Source: Devosia beringensis (lineage in GTDB: Bacteria > Pseudomonadota > Alphaproteobacteria > Rhizobiales > Devosiaceae). From it: a stretch of DNA of 64,000 nucleotides. Shown here piece after piece: positions 1 through 8,968 of the stretch; within the stretch, counting starts at the first letter, position 1, and every line of letters begins with the position of its first letter. The notes beneath the pieces were generated by a model. The model did not search any database. It worked only from the letters and a program-made list of their open reading frames with translations, and had not been told where the DNA came from. The stretch is taken from contig NZ_CP045422.1 in the NCBI RefSeq assembly GCF_014926585.1, forward strand, positions 930,001-994,000, written 5' to 3'. The position numbers and the translations under genes are program-made.

Positions 1-656
1 TCGCTCTTGAGCCGATGCAGCCAAGCGGCACGCACCCCCCGCTCGGGCCCGGTTTCCTCGATTAATTGCCCATCGGCCAAAGCCATCCGGGCCAGATCAT
101 GCAAATGGCCGGTACACGTGCGGGCCGCTTCCGCACTGAGTTCGGCCTGACACCCATGCAGCGTCTTTGCGTACCCCAGAAGCAGCTGCCAATACGGCGA
201 ATTTCTTTGCGTCGTCCGCAGCGCCGCGTCCAAACCGGCGCCCACGCCGATCAAGGCGCTGCGCGGGATCGAGACATAGAACACATGGGTGCTCGGATCA
301 TTGAAATGGGCAATCCCCGGCACCTCATTGGGGTCGATATAGACCGAGCCCATGCCGCATTCCTGATCCGTGCCGCCACGCTGACTGATCTGAAACCCCG
401 CCACCATCGGGGCGTGGATCAGAATATTGTCTGGTTCTTCCGCCGCGAGCGCCCGGCTGCGCTCCGTGGTGCATTGTGCATGCACAGTCGAGGCAATGAC
501 GGCATTGGGCAGCACGGCTATCGCGGTGGTGGAGGTAAAATTCTGTGGGTCGTCGGGCAAAATCAGCAGTCGGCAAATCGACGCAGCAGCATCTTGGAAC
601 GCCGGCACCCGGTGCTGCGGTTCAAAATCCATAGCGGACACAGAATATAGCGGCAC
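1..656 (-). CDS. AraC-family regulator, N-terminal part (cut by window edge)
   Basis: The reading frame runs off the left edge. About 200 residues of sensor-type region are followed by the beginning of an AraC helix-turn-helix (the visible end reads ERGVRAAWLHRLKSD, typical of the start of that domain). The N-terminal part resembles the AraC-binding-like domain found in many alphaproteobacterial regulators. I chose the GTG at 656 because an AGGAGG lies 4 bases upstream; the ATG at 632 has no ribosome site at a suitable distance. Role: probably a transcription activator of unknown target; the target could lie outside the window. Family call is good, specificity unknown. Confidence 0.7.
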   Translation of the reverse strand, partial: MPLYSVSAMDFEPQHRVPAFQDAAASICRLLILPDDPQNFTSTTAIAVLPNAVIASTVHAQCTTERSRALAAEEPDNILIHAPMVAGFQISQRGGTDQECGMGSVYIDPNEVPGIAHFNDPSTHVFYVSIPRSALIGVGAGLDAALRTTQRNSPYWQLLLGYAKTLHGCQAELSAEAARTCTGHLHDLARMALADGQLIEETGPERGVRAAWLHRLKS

Positions 657-1041
657 CGCGCCTCCTAGCACTTAGGTATTCCACAGTTTTACGCGACGGC
701 GCGAATTTCGCAAGGCGAGCGCATTCTAAGGCGCCTGAAGCGCAGCGGTCGCGATGGATTGGTGTTTGAATGGGCGCAAGATTTGTTGCCTATTGACCGT
801 AGGTCTCGTTGTTTGGCGGCGGCTGCTTGGGCAAAAGGAGCGCTGCAATACACCCGCGATATAAGTCGGCGCAACGCCGATGCCGCGGTGAACCGGCGAA
901 CGGCAGCTTTCAGCAAAACCCTCCAAAGGTCTGAACGTCGGAAATGGGGTCGGAACCAGCCAACTGTGCCGGAACCGCGCCAATATTCACAAACGGTCAC
1001 CCAGCCACAACCGGATTGACTAAGAAACCCGCTAATGCATA
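657..1041. other. Intergenic region with candidate promoter for the sugar operon
   Basis: No gene is supported here. Near its right end a TTGACT (1016-1021) and an ATAAAT (1039-1044) are separated by 17 bases, a plausible sigma-70 promoter running into the operator that follows. Short open frames in the rest lack family resemblance. Confidence 0.5.
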
Positions 1042-1073
1042 AATGACACCGATGTCATGACATCGGTGTCATT
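1042..1073. promoter_or_regulatory. 32-bp perfect palindromic operator (LacI type)
   Basis: The 32 bases form an uninterrupted perfect palindrome centred between 1057 and 1058. Each half contains TGACACCGATGTCA or its complement, itself close to a 14-bp palindrome, so it may hold two adjoining repressor sites. It sits directly after a candidate -10 and 86 bases before the start of the LacI gene, so autorepression of the whole sugar operon is the natural reading. An ATG inside this palindrome (1057) is in frame with the regulator but is rejected as a start. Confidence 0.75.
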
Positions 1074-1158
1074 AGCGCCGGGGAGACATCGTGGCGGATC
1101 TGAACACACAAACGCGGGAGGCGCGGCGTGTGGAAAGGTCCGGCCCAGGGAGGATTTC

Positions 1159-2235
1159 GTGGCTACAATTTACGACGTCGCAAGAGCTGCCGGGGTGTCG
1201 CCCAAGACGGTCAGCCGCGTCATGAACGGGGATGCCCCCGTCAATGAAAAAACGCGCATCGCCGTCGAAGCGGCCATGGTGTCGCTCAACTATGCGCCGT
1301 CAAGCGCCGCTCGCACCATGCGGTCGCAGCGCTCCGGCCTGATTGGCATGATCACCGGCGCCATCAGTTCCACCCTGGAGTTCGAAGATGCCGGCCTGCC
1401 GGAAATTTACCTCGTGCAAGGCGCCCAGCGCGTTTTCGCGCAGAGCAATCGCACGCTGCTGATTGCCGATAGCGGCGGCCGCGCCGATCGCATTCCCGCG
1501 CTCTTTCAGACTTTCCGCGAGCACCGCGTCGAGGGCGTGCTCTATGTGGCCGAATACCATCAGGAAGTCAGCCTGCCTGAAACCCTGCGCGATGGCCGTA
1601 TCGTCCTAGCCAATTGTTTCGATACCGAGGGCACGCCCTGCGTCCTGCCTGATGACGAAGGCGCCCAGTTCGCGCTGGTCGATGGTTTGATCCGCCGTGG
1701 CCACACGCGCATCGCCTACCTCACGCTGCCCCCAACCTATGCTGCCTGCCCCCTGCGCGTTGCCGGCTATCGCCGCGCCCATGCCGCAAACGGCATCGAT
1801 AGCGATGACCGGCTGATCCAGGTTGGGGCCCTAGCCAGCGCCACCCACGAATTCGACCTGCTGTGGGATGCGCTCGATCGCGTTCTGCGCGCTGAACCCA
1901 CGGTTATCTGCTGCGCCAACGACAAGATGGCGATGCGCGTCTATGGCCTGCTGCGCGAACGGGGCATGGCCATTCCGCGCGAAATATCCGTCGCCGGCTA
2001 CGACGACTACCGCATGATTGCCGAACACCTGCATCCCGGCCTCACCAGCGCTCAATTGCCCTATGCGGCCATGGGCGCGCGGGCAGCCGACAAACTTCTG
2101 CGCCTCATCACCGGCACGCAACGCCCGGACGAACCGGCGCATGAACTGGTTTCCGGACCCGTCGCCTGGCGCGACAGCGTCCAGCCGCGGGAAACCAACA
2201 TTACACACCTATCTACCAGGAGGAACGAGACGTGA
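1159..2235 (+). CDS. LacI-family transcriptional repressor of the sugar operon
   Basis: A 358-residue repressor. Residues 3-22 (IYDVARAAGVSPKTVSRVMN) are the classical LacI DNA-binding helix-turn-helix, followed by a hinge and a periplasmic-binding-protein-like sugar domain to the end. The start is GTG 1159 with AGGGAGG five bases upstream; an in-frame ATG 102 bases earlier falls inside the operator. Its stop codon overlaps the GTG start of the binding-protein gene, so regulator and transporter are one transcription unit. It likely binds the palindrome at 1042-1073 and is released by the imported sugar or a breakdown product. The inducer cannot be read from the sequence. Confidence 0.93.
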   Translation: MATIYDVARAAGVSPKTVSRVMNGDAPVNEKTRIAVEAAMVSLNYAPSSAARTMRSQRSGLIGMITGAISSTLEFEDAGLPEIYLVQGAQRVFAQSNRTLLIADSGGRADRIPALFQTFREHRVEGVLYVAEYHQEVSLPETLRDGRIVLANCFDTEGTPCVLPDDEGAQFALVDGLIRRGHTRIAYLTLPPTYAACPLRVAGYRRAHAANGIDSDDRLIQVGALASATHEFDLLWDALDRVLRAEPTVICCANDKMAMRVYGLLRERGMAIPREISVAGYDDYRMIAEHLHPGLTSAQLPYAAMGARAADKLLRLITGTQRPDEPAHELVSGPVAWRDSVQPRETNITHLSTRRNET

Positions 2236-3500
2236 AATCCCTAAGCATTCTGGCCGCAACGCTGGCCTTCAGCACCGCCTTTGGCGGCGCCGCCTTTGCC
2301 CAGACCGACCTGACCATGTGGTACCATGGCGCCGGCAGCACAGTTGAGCGCGATCTGATCAACGGCATCATCACCGACTTCAACGGCTCGCAGACCGAGT
2401 GGAAAGTCTCACTGCAGGAATTCCCGCAGGCCGCCTACAACGACTCTGTCGTTGCCGCAGCCGTTGCCGGCAATCTGCCCGATATCATCGACGTCGATGG
2501 TCCCGTGATGCCCAACTGGGCCTGGGCTGGCTACATGCAGCCGCTCCAGCTGTCCGAAGGCGCGCTCGATGGCTTCCTGCCCGGCGCGATCGGCACCTAT
2601 AATGACCAGGTCTATTCGGTGGGGCTCTGGGACGCTGCGGTTGCCATGTATGCCCGCAAGTCGACCCTCGAAAAGTTCGACATCCGCATGCCGACGCTTG
2701 AAGAGCCATGGACGCGCGAAGAGTTCGACGGCATCCTTGAAACCCTCAAAGCCTCGGGCGAATTCGAATATCCGCTCAACCTTGGCATGGCCGACCAGGG
2801 CGAATGGTACCCCTATGCCTTCGCGCCCTTCCTGTGGAGCTTTGGCGGCGATCTCGTCGATCGCACCACGTATGAAACCGCTGAAGGCGCCCTCAATGGC
2901 GATGCGGCCGTCGAATTCGGCGAATGGTGGCAGAGCCTTTTCACCAACAATTATGTGCCCGGTACCAGCCAGGACATGGCTGATCACGAAACCGGCTTCA
3001 TTGATGGCGACTATGCCCTGCAGTGGAACGGCAACTGGGTTGCCGTGAACACGCTCGCAGCCCTTGACGACGATGTCGTCTTCCTGCCGGCGCCTGATTT
3101 CGGCAATGGCCCCAAGATCGGCGGCGCATCCTGGCAGTTCGGCGTTGCGGCAACCTCCGCACACCCCGATGGCGCCAGCGCCTTCATCGAATTCGCCCTG
3201 CAGCCAAAATATCTCGCTGCATTCTCCGACGGCATCGGCCTGATCCCGGCAACCGCAGAAGCGGCGGCCCTGACGAAGAACTATGCTGCCGGCGGCGCGC
3301 TCGAGGCCTTCTACGCCCTCTCCGAACAGCAAGCCATGCTGCGTCCGGTGACCCCGGGCTATGTGTTCGAGGCGCTCGAATTCCGCAAGGCGCTGTCTGA
3401 CATCGCCAATGGCGCCGACGTCGTCGATGCTCTCGACGCGGCGACCGACGCAATCAACGCCGATATCGCGCGCAACAACAACTACGCCGTCGCGCCGTAA
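2232..3500 (+). CDS. ABC sugar transporter, extracellular solute-binding protein (family 1)
   Basis: A 422-residue periplasmic binding protein. Residues 1-24 are a Sec signal peptide ending AFAQ; the mature part begins with TDLTMWYHGAG, typical of family 1 (maltose-binding-protein-like) proteins. The start is GTG 2232, overlapping the repressor's stop, with AGGAGG eight bases upstream. It captures the sugar and delivers it to the two permeases downstream. The GH32/GH43-like enzyme in the same operon suggests a sucrose- or fructoside-like (possibly arabino- or xylo-) substrate, an inference only. Confidence 0.93.
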   Translation: MKSLSILAATLAFSTAFGGAAFAQTDLTMWYHGAGSTVERDLINGIITDFNGSQTEWKVSLQEFPQAAYNDSVVAAAVAGNLPDIIDVDGPVMPNWAWAGYMQPLQLSEGALDGFLPGAIGTYNDQVYSVGLWDAAVAMYARKSTLEKFDIRMPTLEEPWTREEFDGILETLKASGEFEYPLNLGMADQGEWYPYAFAPFLWSFGGDLVDRTTYETAEGALNGDAAVEFGEWWQSLFTNNYVPGTSQDMADHETGFIDGDYALQWNGNWVAVNTLAALDDDVVFLPAPDFGNGPKIGGASWQFGVAATSAHPDGASAFIEFALQPKYLAAFSDGIGLIPATAEAAALTKNYAAGGALEAFYALSEQQAMLRPVTPGYVFEALEFRKALSDIANGADVVDALDAATDAINADIARNNNYAVAP

Positions 3501-3521
3501 CCCGTCCCTCCCGAGCATGGT

Positions 3522-3543
3522 CGGCCCGGATTGTTCTGGGCCG
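3522..3543 (+). terminator. Intercistronic hairpin after the binding-protein gene
   Basis: CGGCCC and GGGCCG pair around a 10-base loop in the 74-base gap between binding protein and first permease. No T run follows. Such hairpins after binding-protein genes usually stabilise or partly terminate the mRNA so that the binding protein is made in excess. Confidence 0.45.
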
Positions 3544-3574
3544 GCCTCCTGGCACGTCTTCAAGGCAGTCGCAC

Positions 3575-4657
3575 ATGCGCCCCAACCGATCCAAATCGCT
3601 GCAGTCCAATACGCTCGCCGGATGGCTGATGAGTGGCCCAGCCCTGCTGCTGATTACCCTTTTCCTGATCGTGCCGTTTCTCCTGGCCTTCTGGTTTTCC
3701 TTTACCAATCAGCGGCTGATTTCGCCCAATCCGACCCAGTTCGTCGGCACATCCAATTTCGAGCAATTGCTGGGCGTCGGCGCCCTGGTGCTCGAACCCG
3801 AAACGGCCGCAGACGGTAGTCTTGTCGTCGCCGATGACGGCGAGCTGAGCTACCCGCGGGTGCGCGAATTCACCCGCAACAATCCCGATTTCCAGCACCT
3901 CAACGGCATGCGCGAATGGTTCGGCTGGGACTGGGGCAATTCCAAGGTTCTGGTGCTCGCCCGCGACCTCGTGTTTATGAAGGCGCTGACCAATACGCTC
4001 TTCTTCGTTGCCGTCGTCGCGCCGCTGCAGTCGCTGATCGCGCTCCTCCTAGCATTGATGATCAACCAGAAACTGCTCGGCATCAACGTTTTCCGCACCG
4101 TCTATTTCATGCCGGTCGTCGTCTCCATCGTCGTTGTGTCCCTGCTCTGGCGCTTTATCTATGACGGGCGCAGCGGGCTCCTCAACAACCTCCTGCAGTT
4201 CCTCTCCTTCGGCCAATTCCAGCCGGTCGATTGGCTCGGCAATCCCGATACGGCCATGTGGGCCATCATCGTCATGTCGATCTGGCAGGCGGTCGGTTTC
4301 CATATGGTCATCTGGCTGGCAGGTCTGCAGAACATTCCGCTCACCCTCTATGAAGCCGCCGATATCGAAGGCGCCTCGAGTTGGCAGAAGTTCCGCTTCG
4401 TTACATGGCCGGGCCTGCGCAACACCGCTGTGCTGATCCTTGTGGTCATCACCATGCAGGCTTTTGCGCTCTTTTCGCAGATCGACGTCATGACCAATGG
4501 CGGGCCGCTCGATTCAACCCAGACACTGGTCTTCCAGGCGGTGCAGCGCGGTTATGAGCAACAAAATATCGCCGGTGGCTCCGCCATCTCGGTCCTGCTG
4601 TTCCTCATGGTGCTCACCATCTCGCTGGTCCAGCGCTACGTCACCAGGGAACGCTAA
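3575..4657 (+). CDS. ABC sugar transporter permease, MalF type
   Basis: A 360-residue inner-membrane protein with a first membrane helix near residues 20-42, an inserted periplasmic loop of about 70 residues, then five further helices. The segment EAADIEGASSWQKFRFVTWPGL is the EAA loop that docks onto the ATPase. It forms a heterodimer with the next gene product. ATG 3575 is used; the ribosome site is weak (an AAGG 12 bases upstream) and a start at the internal ATG at 3629 would remove the N-terminal 18 residues but keep the first helix. Confidence 0.92.
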   Translation: MRPNRSKSLQSNTLAGWLMSGPALLLITLFLIVPFLLAFWFSFTNQRLISPNPTQFVGTSNFEQLLGVGALVLEPETAADGSLVVADDGELSYPRVREFTRNNPDFQHLNGMREWFGWDWGNSKVLVLARDLVFMKALTNTLFFVAVVAPLQSLIALLLALMINQKLLGINVFRTVYFMPVVVSIVVVSLLWRFIYDGRSGLLNNLLQFLSFGQFQPVDWLGNPDTAMWAIIVMSIWQAVGFHMVIWLAGLQNIPLTLYEAADIEGASSWQKFRFVTWPGLRNTAVLILVVITMQAFALFSQIDVMTNGGPLDSTQTLVFQAVQRGYEQQNIAGGSAISVLLFLMVLTISLVQRYVTRER

Positions 4658-4660
4658 CAC

Positions 4661-5539
4661 ATGGCTGCTGTCACCTCGCCCAATCAACGCCTCAAGATCA
4701 GCCTCAAATATCTGCTGCTGATCCTTGTCGCCCTGATTTTCGTCTTCCCCATCGTCTTCATGGTGGTGAGTTCGTTCAAGCCCGACCTGCAATTGCTGCG
4801 CGACACGTCCTCCATCCGCGCCTTCCTTCCGATCGGCGACATTTCACTGGATAATTACTTCGCCGCGTTCCGCCGTGCGCCGGTGGGGCTGTTCGTCTTC
4901 AACTCGATCTTTGTCACGACGCTGACTGTGATCGGCTCGCTGTTTCTCTGCTCTATGGCCGCCTTTGCCTTCGTCTTCCTCGAGTTCCGCGGCAAGGAAA
5001 TCGTGCTCTCGATCATCATCGCGACGTTGATCGTGCCCTTCGAAACCATTGCCGTGCCGATGCTTATGGTGGTCAATTCCCTGCCCTGGATCGGCGGCAG
5101 CGGCGTTACCTGGGGCTGGCTCAACACCTATCACGTCCAGATCGTGCCCTTCCTTGCCGATGCGCTGACCGTCTTCCTCTTCGTGCAGTTCTTTCGCGAC
5201 TTGCCCAAGGAGCTTATCGAGGCGGCACGGCTGGATGGCGCAAGCTGGTTCCAGGTCTATTCCATGGTCATCGTGCCGATCGCCGGCCCGGTATTCGCAA
5301 CCGCCGCGATCCTCAAGTTCCTGGCCATGTACAACCAGTACCTCTGGCCGCTGATGGTCACCCAATCCGAGCAGTTCCGGCCGGTCATGGTCGGTCTTCA
5401 ATACTTCTTCCAGCTCAACACCGCCTGGGGCGAAGTCATGGCTTACCTCTCCATGATCACCCTGCCGGTCCTCGCCTTCTACCTTTTCCTCCAGCGTGCC
5501 TTCATCACCTCGATCGCCTCGACCGGCATCAAGGGCTGA
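4661..5539 (+). CDS. ABC sugar transporter permease, MalG type
   Basis: A 292-residue inner-membrane protein with six predicted helices and the EAA loop (ELIEAARLDGASWFQVYSM) near residue 190. It begins 3 bases after the stop of the MalF-type permease and is clearly cotranscribed. With that partner it forms the channel through which the operon's sugar passes, powered by the ATPase encoded at 6579-7658. Confidence 0.92.
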   Translation: MAAVTSPNQRLKISLKYLLLILVALIFVFPIVFMVVSSFKPDLQLLRDTSSIRAFLPIGDISLDNYFAAFRRAPVGLFVFNSIFVTTLTVIGSLFLCSMAAFAFVFLEFRGKEIVLSIIIATLIVPFETIAVPMLMVVNSLPWIGGSGVTWGWLNTYHVQIVPFLADALTVFLFVQFFRDLPKELIEAARLDGASWFQVYSMVIVPIAGPVFATAAILKFLAMYNQYLWPLMVTQSEQFRPVMVGLQYFFQLNTAWGEVMAYLSMITLPVLAFYLFLQRAFITSIASTGIKG

Positions 5540-5564
5540 CGTCGTTATTTAGAAAGACAAGACT

Positions 5565-6557
5565 TTGGTTCTCGCACTTAAAGACAAATGGATTTGGGAC
5601 TTCTGGACCTATCGCGATGGCGATGACTACCACATCTATTTTCTCCAGGCCGACAACACCCTCGCCCATCCCGATATGCGCCACCGCAATGTCACCCAGG
5701 GCCACGCGGTCTCCAAAGACCTGATCAACTGGACCCATCTCGGCACTACCTTTGCGCCGGCCGCACCCACCGCCTGGGACGACTGGACCACCTGGACCGG
5801 CTCGACCCTGCGCGATGATACGGGCCTGTGGCACCTGTTTTACACCGGCACCGAGCACGCCGAAGAGGGCATGAAGCAGCGCATCGGCCACGCCACCTCC
5901 ACTGATGGCCACAACTGGACCCGCGTCGGCAATGGTCTGGCGCTCGACATTTCTGGTCCCGATTATGAGGAATACACCCCCGGTCACTGGCACGACCGCG
6001 CCTTCCGCGATCCGTGGGTGATGAAGAACCCCAACGGCGATGGCTGGCTCATGTACATGGTCGCCCGCCAGCCCGGCACCGTCGAACCCAACGCTGGCGG
6101 CACGGTCGGCTTTGCCACTTCGCCCGATCTCAACACCTGGACGCTGCAGCCCCCCGTTTATAAGGGCGGCATGTTTGGCCAGATGGAAGTGCCGCAGGTC
6201 TTCGAAGTCAACGGCAAGTGGTACATGCTGTTCTGCACCGATGGCTCGCACTGGTCCGAAGCCTACAAGAAGTTCAACCCCGAAACGCCCGTTCGCGGCT
6301 CGCATTATCTCATGGCCGATGATCCGCAGGGACCATGGGACGTCGCACCCGGCCCGTTCTTTGATGGCGCTCAGGGCAGCCGCTATGCCGGGAAGATCGT
6401 CGAAACCGACAAGGGCCTCGTTTATATGGGCTTTCTCCACGACGCCGCCGATGGCTCGTTCATCGGCCAGGTTTCGGACCCGATCCCGGTACGCGTCGAT
6501 GCCGATGGCCTGCTGCACACCGAACTCGACAAGCTCCCGCCTGGCGCCAAGGTCTAA
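5565..6557 (+). CDS. GH32/GH43-like five-bladed beta-propeller glycosidase
   Basis: A 330-residue cytoplasmic enzyme (no signal peptide). Three acids expected in this clan are visible: Asp12 in WIWDFW as candidate nucleophile, Asp149 in FRDPWV (the RDP motif that stabilises the transition state) and Glu208 in MEVPQV as candidate acid/base. It probably hydrolyses the imported oligosaccharide; a fructoside is favoured by the RDP motif, but GH43-type arabinosides or xylosides cannot be excluded. The start is TTG 5565 behind a weak AGAAAG site; no better in-frame start exists before Trp9. Located between permease and ATPase genes in the same operon. Confidence 0.82.
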   Translation: MVLALKDKWIWDFWTYRDGDDYHIYFLQADNTLAHPDMRHRNVTQGHAVSKDLINWTHLGTTFAPAAPTAWDDWTTWTGSTLRDDTGLWHLFYTGTEHAEEGMKQRIGHATSTDGHNWTRVGNGLALDISGPDYEEYTPGHWHDRAFRDPWVMKNPNGDGWLMYMVARQPGTVEPNAGGTVGFATSPDLNTWTLQPPVYKGGMFGQMEVPQVFEVNGKWYMLFCTDGSHWSEAYKKFNPETPVRGSHYLMADDPQGPWDVAPGPFFDGAQGSRYAGKIVETDKGLVYMGFLHDAADGSFIGQVSDPIPVRVDADGLLHTELDKLPPGAKV

Positions 6558-6578
6558 GCGGAAAACGGAGACAACATC

Positions 6579-7658
6579 ATGGCTGGACTGAGCCTGCAAA
6601 ACCTCCAGAAGACCTATGGCAAAGTCGAGGTCATCAAGGGCGTAAATCTCGAAATCGAACACGGCGAATTCGTCGTCTTCGTCGGCCCGTCCGGCTGTGG
6701 CAAATCCACATTGCTCCGCATGATTGCGGGGCTCGAGGACATCACCGGCGGCGAGTTGAGCATCGGCGGCCAGGTGGTCAACACCGTGCAGCCGCGCGAT
6801 CGCGGCGTCGCCATGGTGTTCCAGTCCTATGCGCTTTATCCGCATATGACGGTCTATGATAATGTCGGCTTTGGCCTTCGCATCAAGAAAACCCCCAAGG
6901 CCGAGCGCGACGCCAAGATCCGCGAAGCCGCGCGGATCCTGCAGATGGAACACCTGCTTGATCGCAAGCCGGCCCAACTTTCGGGTGGCCAGCGCCAGCG
7001 CGTTGCCATCGGACGTGCCATCGTGCGCGAGCCCGAAGTGTTCTTGTTCGACGAACCGCTGTCCAATCTGGATGCGTCACTGCGCATGGACATGCGCATG
7101 GAGATCTCAAAGCTGCATCAGGATCTCGGCGCCACGATGATCTATGTGACGCACGATCAGGTCGAGGCCATGACGCTGGCCGACAAGATCGTCGTTCTCA
7201 ATGCCGGTGTCGTGCAGCAGGTCGGCTCGCCGCTTGATCTCTATCACCACCCGGCAAATCTCTTCGTCGCGGGGTTCATCGGATCGCCCAAGATGAACTT
7301 TGTCGAGGTGAAGGTCACCGAGATTGCTTCTGGTACCGTAGCCGTATCGGGCCCGGACTTGAGCGCAATCTCAGTGCCCGTCGCCACCGCGGGCCTCGAC
7401 ATCGGCAGTCCCCTGACGCTCGGCACCCGCGCCCACCATCTGCTCCCCGCAGACCAGGGCGCCATCACCGGAACCGTGACCTTGGTCGAGCATCTGGGCA
7501 ATGAGACAATCGTCAACATGCGCCTGGCGTCCGGCAAAGCCGTCGTTGTCGGGCTGGGTGGGGACTTCAGGGTCGCCGTGGGCGACACCCTGCATCTCAA
7601 CCCGGATGTTGAGAAGGTGGTGCTATTCGATTCCGCGGGTGAAGCACTGCCCCGATGA
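6579..7658 (+). CDS. ABC sugar transporter ATPase, MalK/UgpC type
   Basis: A 359-residue ATPase. Walker A GPSGCGKS at 36-43, the signature LSGGQRQRVAIGRA near 133, Walker B VFLFDEP, and the His loop YVTHDQ are all present, followed by a C-terminal OB-fold (TOBE) region typical of sugar importers of the MalK/MsmX/UgpC group. CGGAGA lies 9 bases before ATG 6579. It is the last gene of the sugar operon and energises the MalF/MalG-type pair. Confidence 0.95.
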   Translation: MAGLSLQNLQKTYGKVEVIKGVNLEIEHGEFVVFVGPSGCGKSTLLRMIAGLEDITGGELSIGGQVVNTVQPRDRGVAMVFQSYALYPHMTVYDNVGFGLRIKKTPKAERDAKIREAARILQMEHLLDRKPAQLSGGQRQRVAIGRAIVREPEVFLFDEPLSNLDASLRMDMRMEISKLHQDLGATMIYVTHDQVEAMTLADKIVVLNAGVVQQVGSPLDLYHHPANLFVAGFIGSPKMNFVEVKVTEIASGTVAVSGPDLSAISVPVATAGLDIGSPLTLGTRAHHLLPADQGAITGTVTLVEHLGNETIVNMRLASGKAVVVGLGGDFRVAVGDTLHLNPDVEKVVLFDSAGEALPR

Positions 7659-7773
7659 CGAAGCAGGGACGCAGCCAAGCTGCTATCGATAAGTGGATAG
7701 CTGAATGGGGTGGAAAGCTGGCGGGTTGCTTTGGGCTGGCGATCCCGCGTTAGCGGACTTCACTCAGGGAGGG

Positions 7774-7800
7774 AGCCCGGAACGGTTATGCCCCGGGCCT
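7774..7800 (+). terminator. Possible terminator hairpin between convergent genes
   Basis: AGCCCGG and CCGGGCCT can pair with one bulge around a loop of about 12 bases, between the ABC ATPase and the convergent dioxygenase gene. There is no T tract, so termination strength is doubtful. Confidence 0.35.
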
Positions 7801-7807
7801 CCGACGT

Positions 7808-8599
7808 CTAATGCTCCATGCCAATGGCTCTGCGGATGGCTATTTGCACAGCAGAGGGTGGTAGCGACGGGTCAAACTCACTCTTCGGCAGGAGCGGCGG
7901 TTGGGCCATGAAACGCGGCTCTGTCCCGCCATGCGGCTGCGCAGAATGCACAAGGAAGGGATGGCAGAGATAGACGGTTCCGACAGGGCCGGTGGCCGAC
8001 ACTTCTTCACAGTCCGCGGTCGAGGCGAAGCCATCGGCGGCGAGTTCACCAAGCGTGAGGCCACCCTCTCCGGCGGGCAGCAACTGCCTGGCGATAGCGC
8101 GGTGCGACCCCTTCCTGATTCTGGTCGGTGCATCCTGGTCCCCGACATCGGAGAAGAGGAACAGCATGAGCAGGGCGCGGCCACTGCTTTTCACGTTGAC
8201 CCGCCACTGCATGAAGTCGGGGTTGTCGGTACCGAAGCTGGCATCGACGTGCCATCCGGCATCAGCCGGATCGTTTGGCGACGGAAAGCGCACCGGAAAA
8301 GTGCCCAAGCCATTGGGCTGCAACCAACGGCCCTGGCCGACCAACGCATCGTAAGCTGCGTGCAAATGCGGGGTGTTGGCGGCGTCGACGAAAGGCTTGC
8401 CTGTCATGAAACCCAAGCGGACAACAGGCTGTTTCCATGTCTCTGGCGCATCTGGGGAAAGCCCCATGGCACCCCAAAGCTGGTCCCGCCCTTGTGCGGC
8501 AAGGTCGCCACCGAAGGCACCGTCTAGTTTGATATATCCATGTTCAATGAAGTGCGCGATCTGAGCCTGGCTCAGACCGGAATGAGAAACTTCCGACAT
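7808..8599 (-). CDS. Phytanoyl-CoA dioxygenase (PhyH) family protein
   Basis: A 263-residue non-haem iron(II)/2-oxoglutarate oxygenase. The iron-binding facial triad is visible as His117 and Asp119 in WHVDASF and His218 in HPFLVHSAQ. The family hydroxylates varied small molecules with oxygen and 2-oxoglutarate; the substrate here is unknown. It stands alone, convergent with the sugar operon and 369 bases from the next gene. Confidence in the fold is high, in the substrate none. Confidence 0.85.
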   Translation of the reverse strand: MSEVSHSGLSQAQIAHFIEHGYIKLDGAFGGDLAAQGRDQLWGAMGLSPDAPETWKQPVVRLGFMTGKPFVDAANTPHLHAAYDALVGQGRWLQPNGLGTFPVRFPSPNDPADAGWHVDASFGTDNPDFMQWRVNVKSSGRALLMLFLFSDVGDQDAPTRIRKGSHRAIARQLLPAGEGGLTLGELAADGFASTADCEEVSATGPVGTVYLCHPFLVHSAQPHGGTEPRFMAQPPLLPKSEFDPSLPPSAVQIAIRRAIGMEH

Positions 8600-8968
8600 T
8601 CAATAATTCTCCGCACGGCCTCCACGCGGGACAGGCCGTTATGATCTCAAAAGGCACCTGGGGGTGCCACGACGACACTGGGTCGTCAGATCAGCGGGAA
8701 GAATGTGGACCTAAACATCATCATGGCGCCTGTTTAGCAGCTGGATTTTTTCAGGCAAGAACTTCGGCAATCGGACCTTAAGCCAGAGACCGATGTCCGC
8801 TTTTCCGAAATGGTTGGAAGCCATCTTTCGACCGGAACGGGATCGGTAACCGCCCGGCGAAGACGGGGTGGAACGCGGACGGGTAGTTGCAAGAATTCAA
8901 GAACAGCGCTGCCAGCTACAACATCATCTGGTTTTGCGTTCTTGTTGCCCAATGCGGCCAGCACTTGA
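8600..8968. other. Gap between PhyH and NsrR genes with two short hairpins
   Basis: No gene supported. In the leader of the PhyH gene two perfect short hairpins follow each other: GGCACC/GGTGCC (8653-8668) and GACGAC/GTCGTC (about 8671-8687). They could be an attenuator or structured leader, but no leader peptide or known riboswitch was recognised. The remainder (8700-8968) shows only unsupported frames. Confidence 0.4.

Noticed and set aside
1057-1158. Extension of the LacI gene to the ATG at 1057
   Set aside because: The codons lie inside the palindromic operator and lack a ribosome site; GTG 1159 has a strong one and directly precedes the helix-turn-helix.
2409-3563. Long minus-strand frame opposite the solute-binding protein
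   Set aside because: Mirror frame of a well-supported gene; no domain and unnatural composition.
5529-6977. Long minus-strand frame across glycosidase and ATPase genes
   Set aside because: Antisense to two coding genes with clear motifs; no domain recognised.
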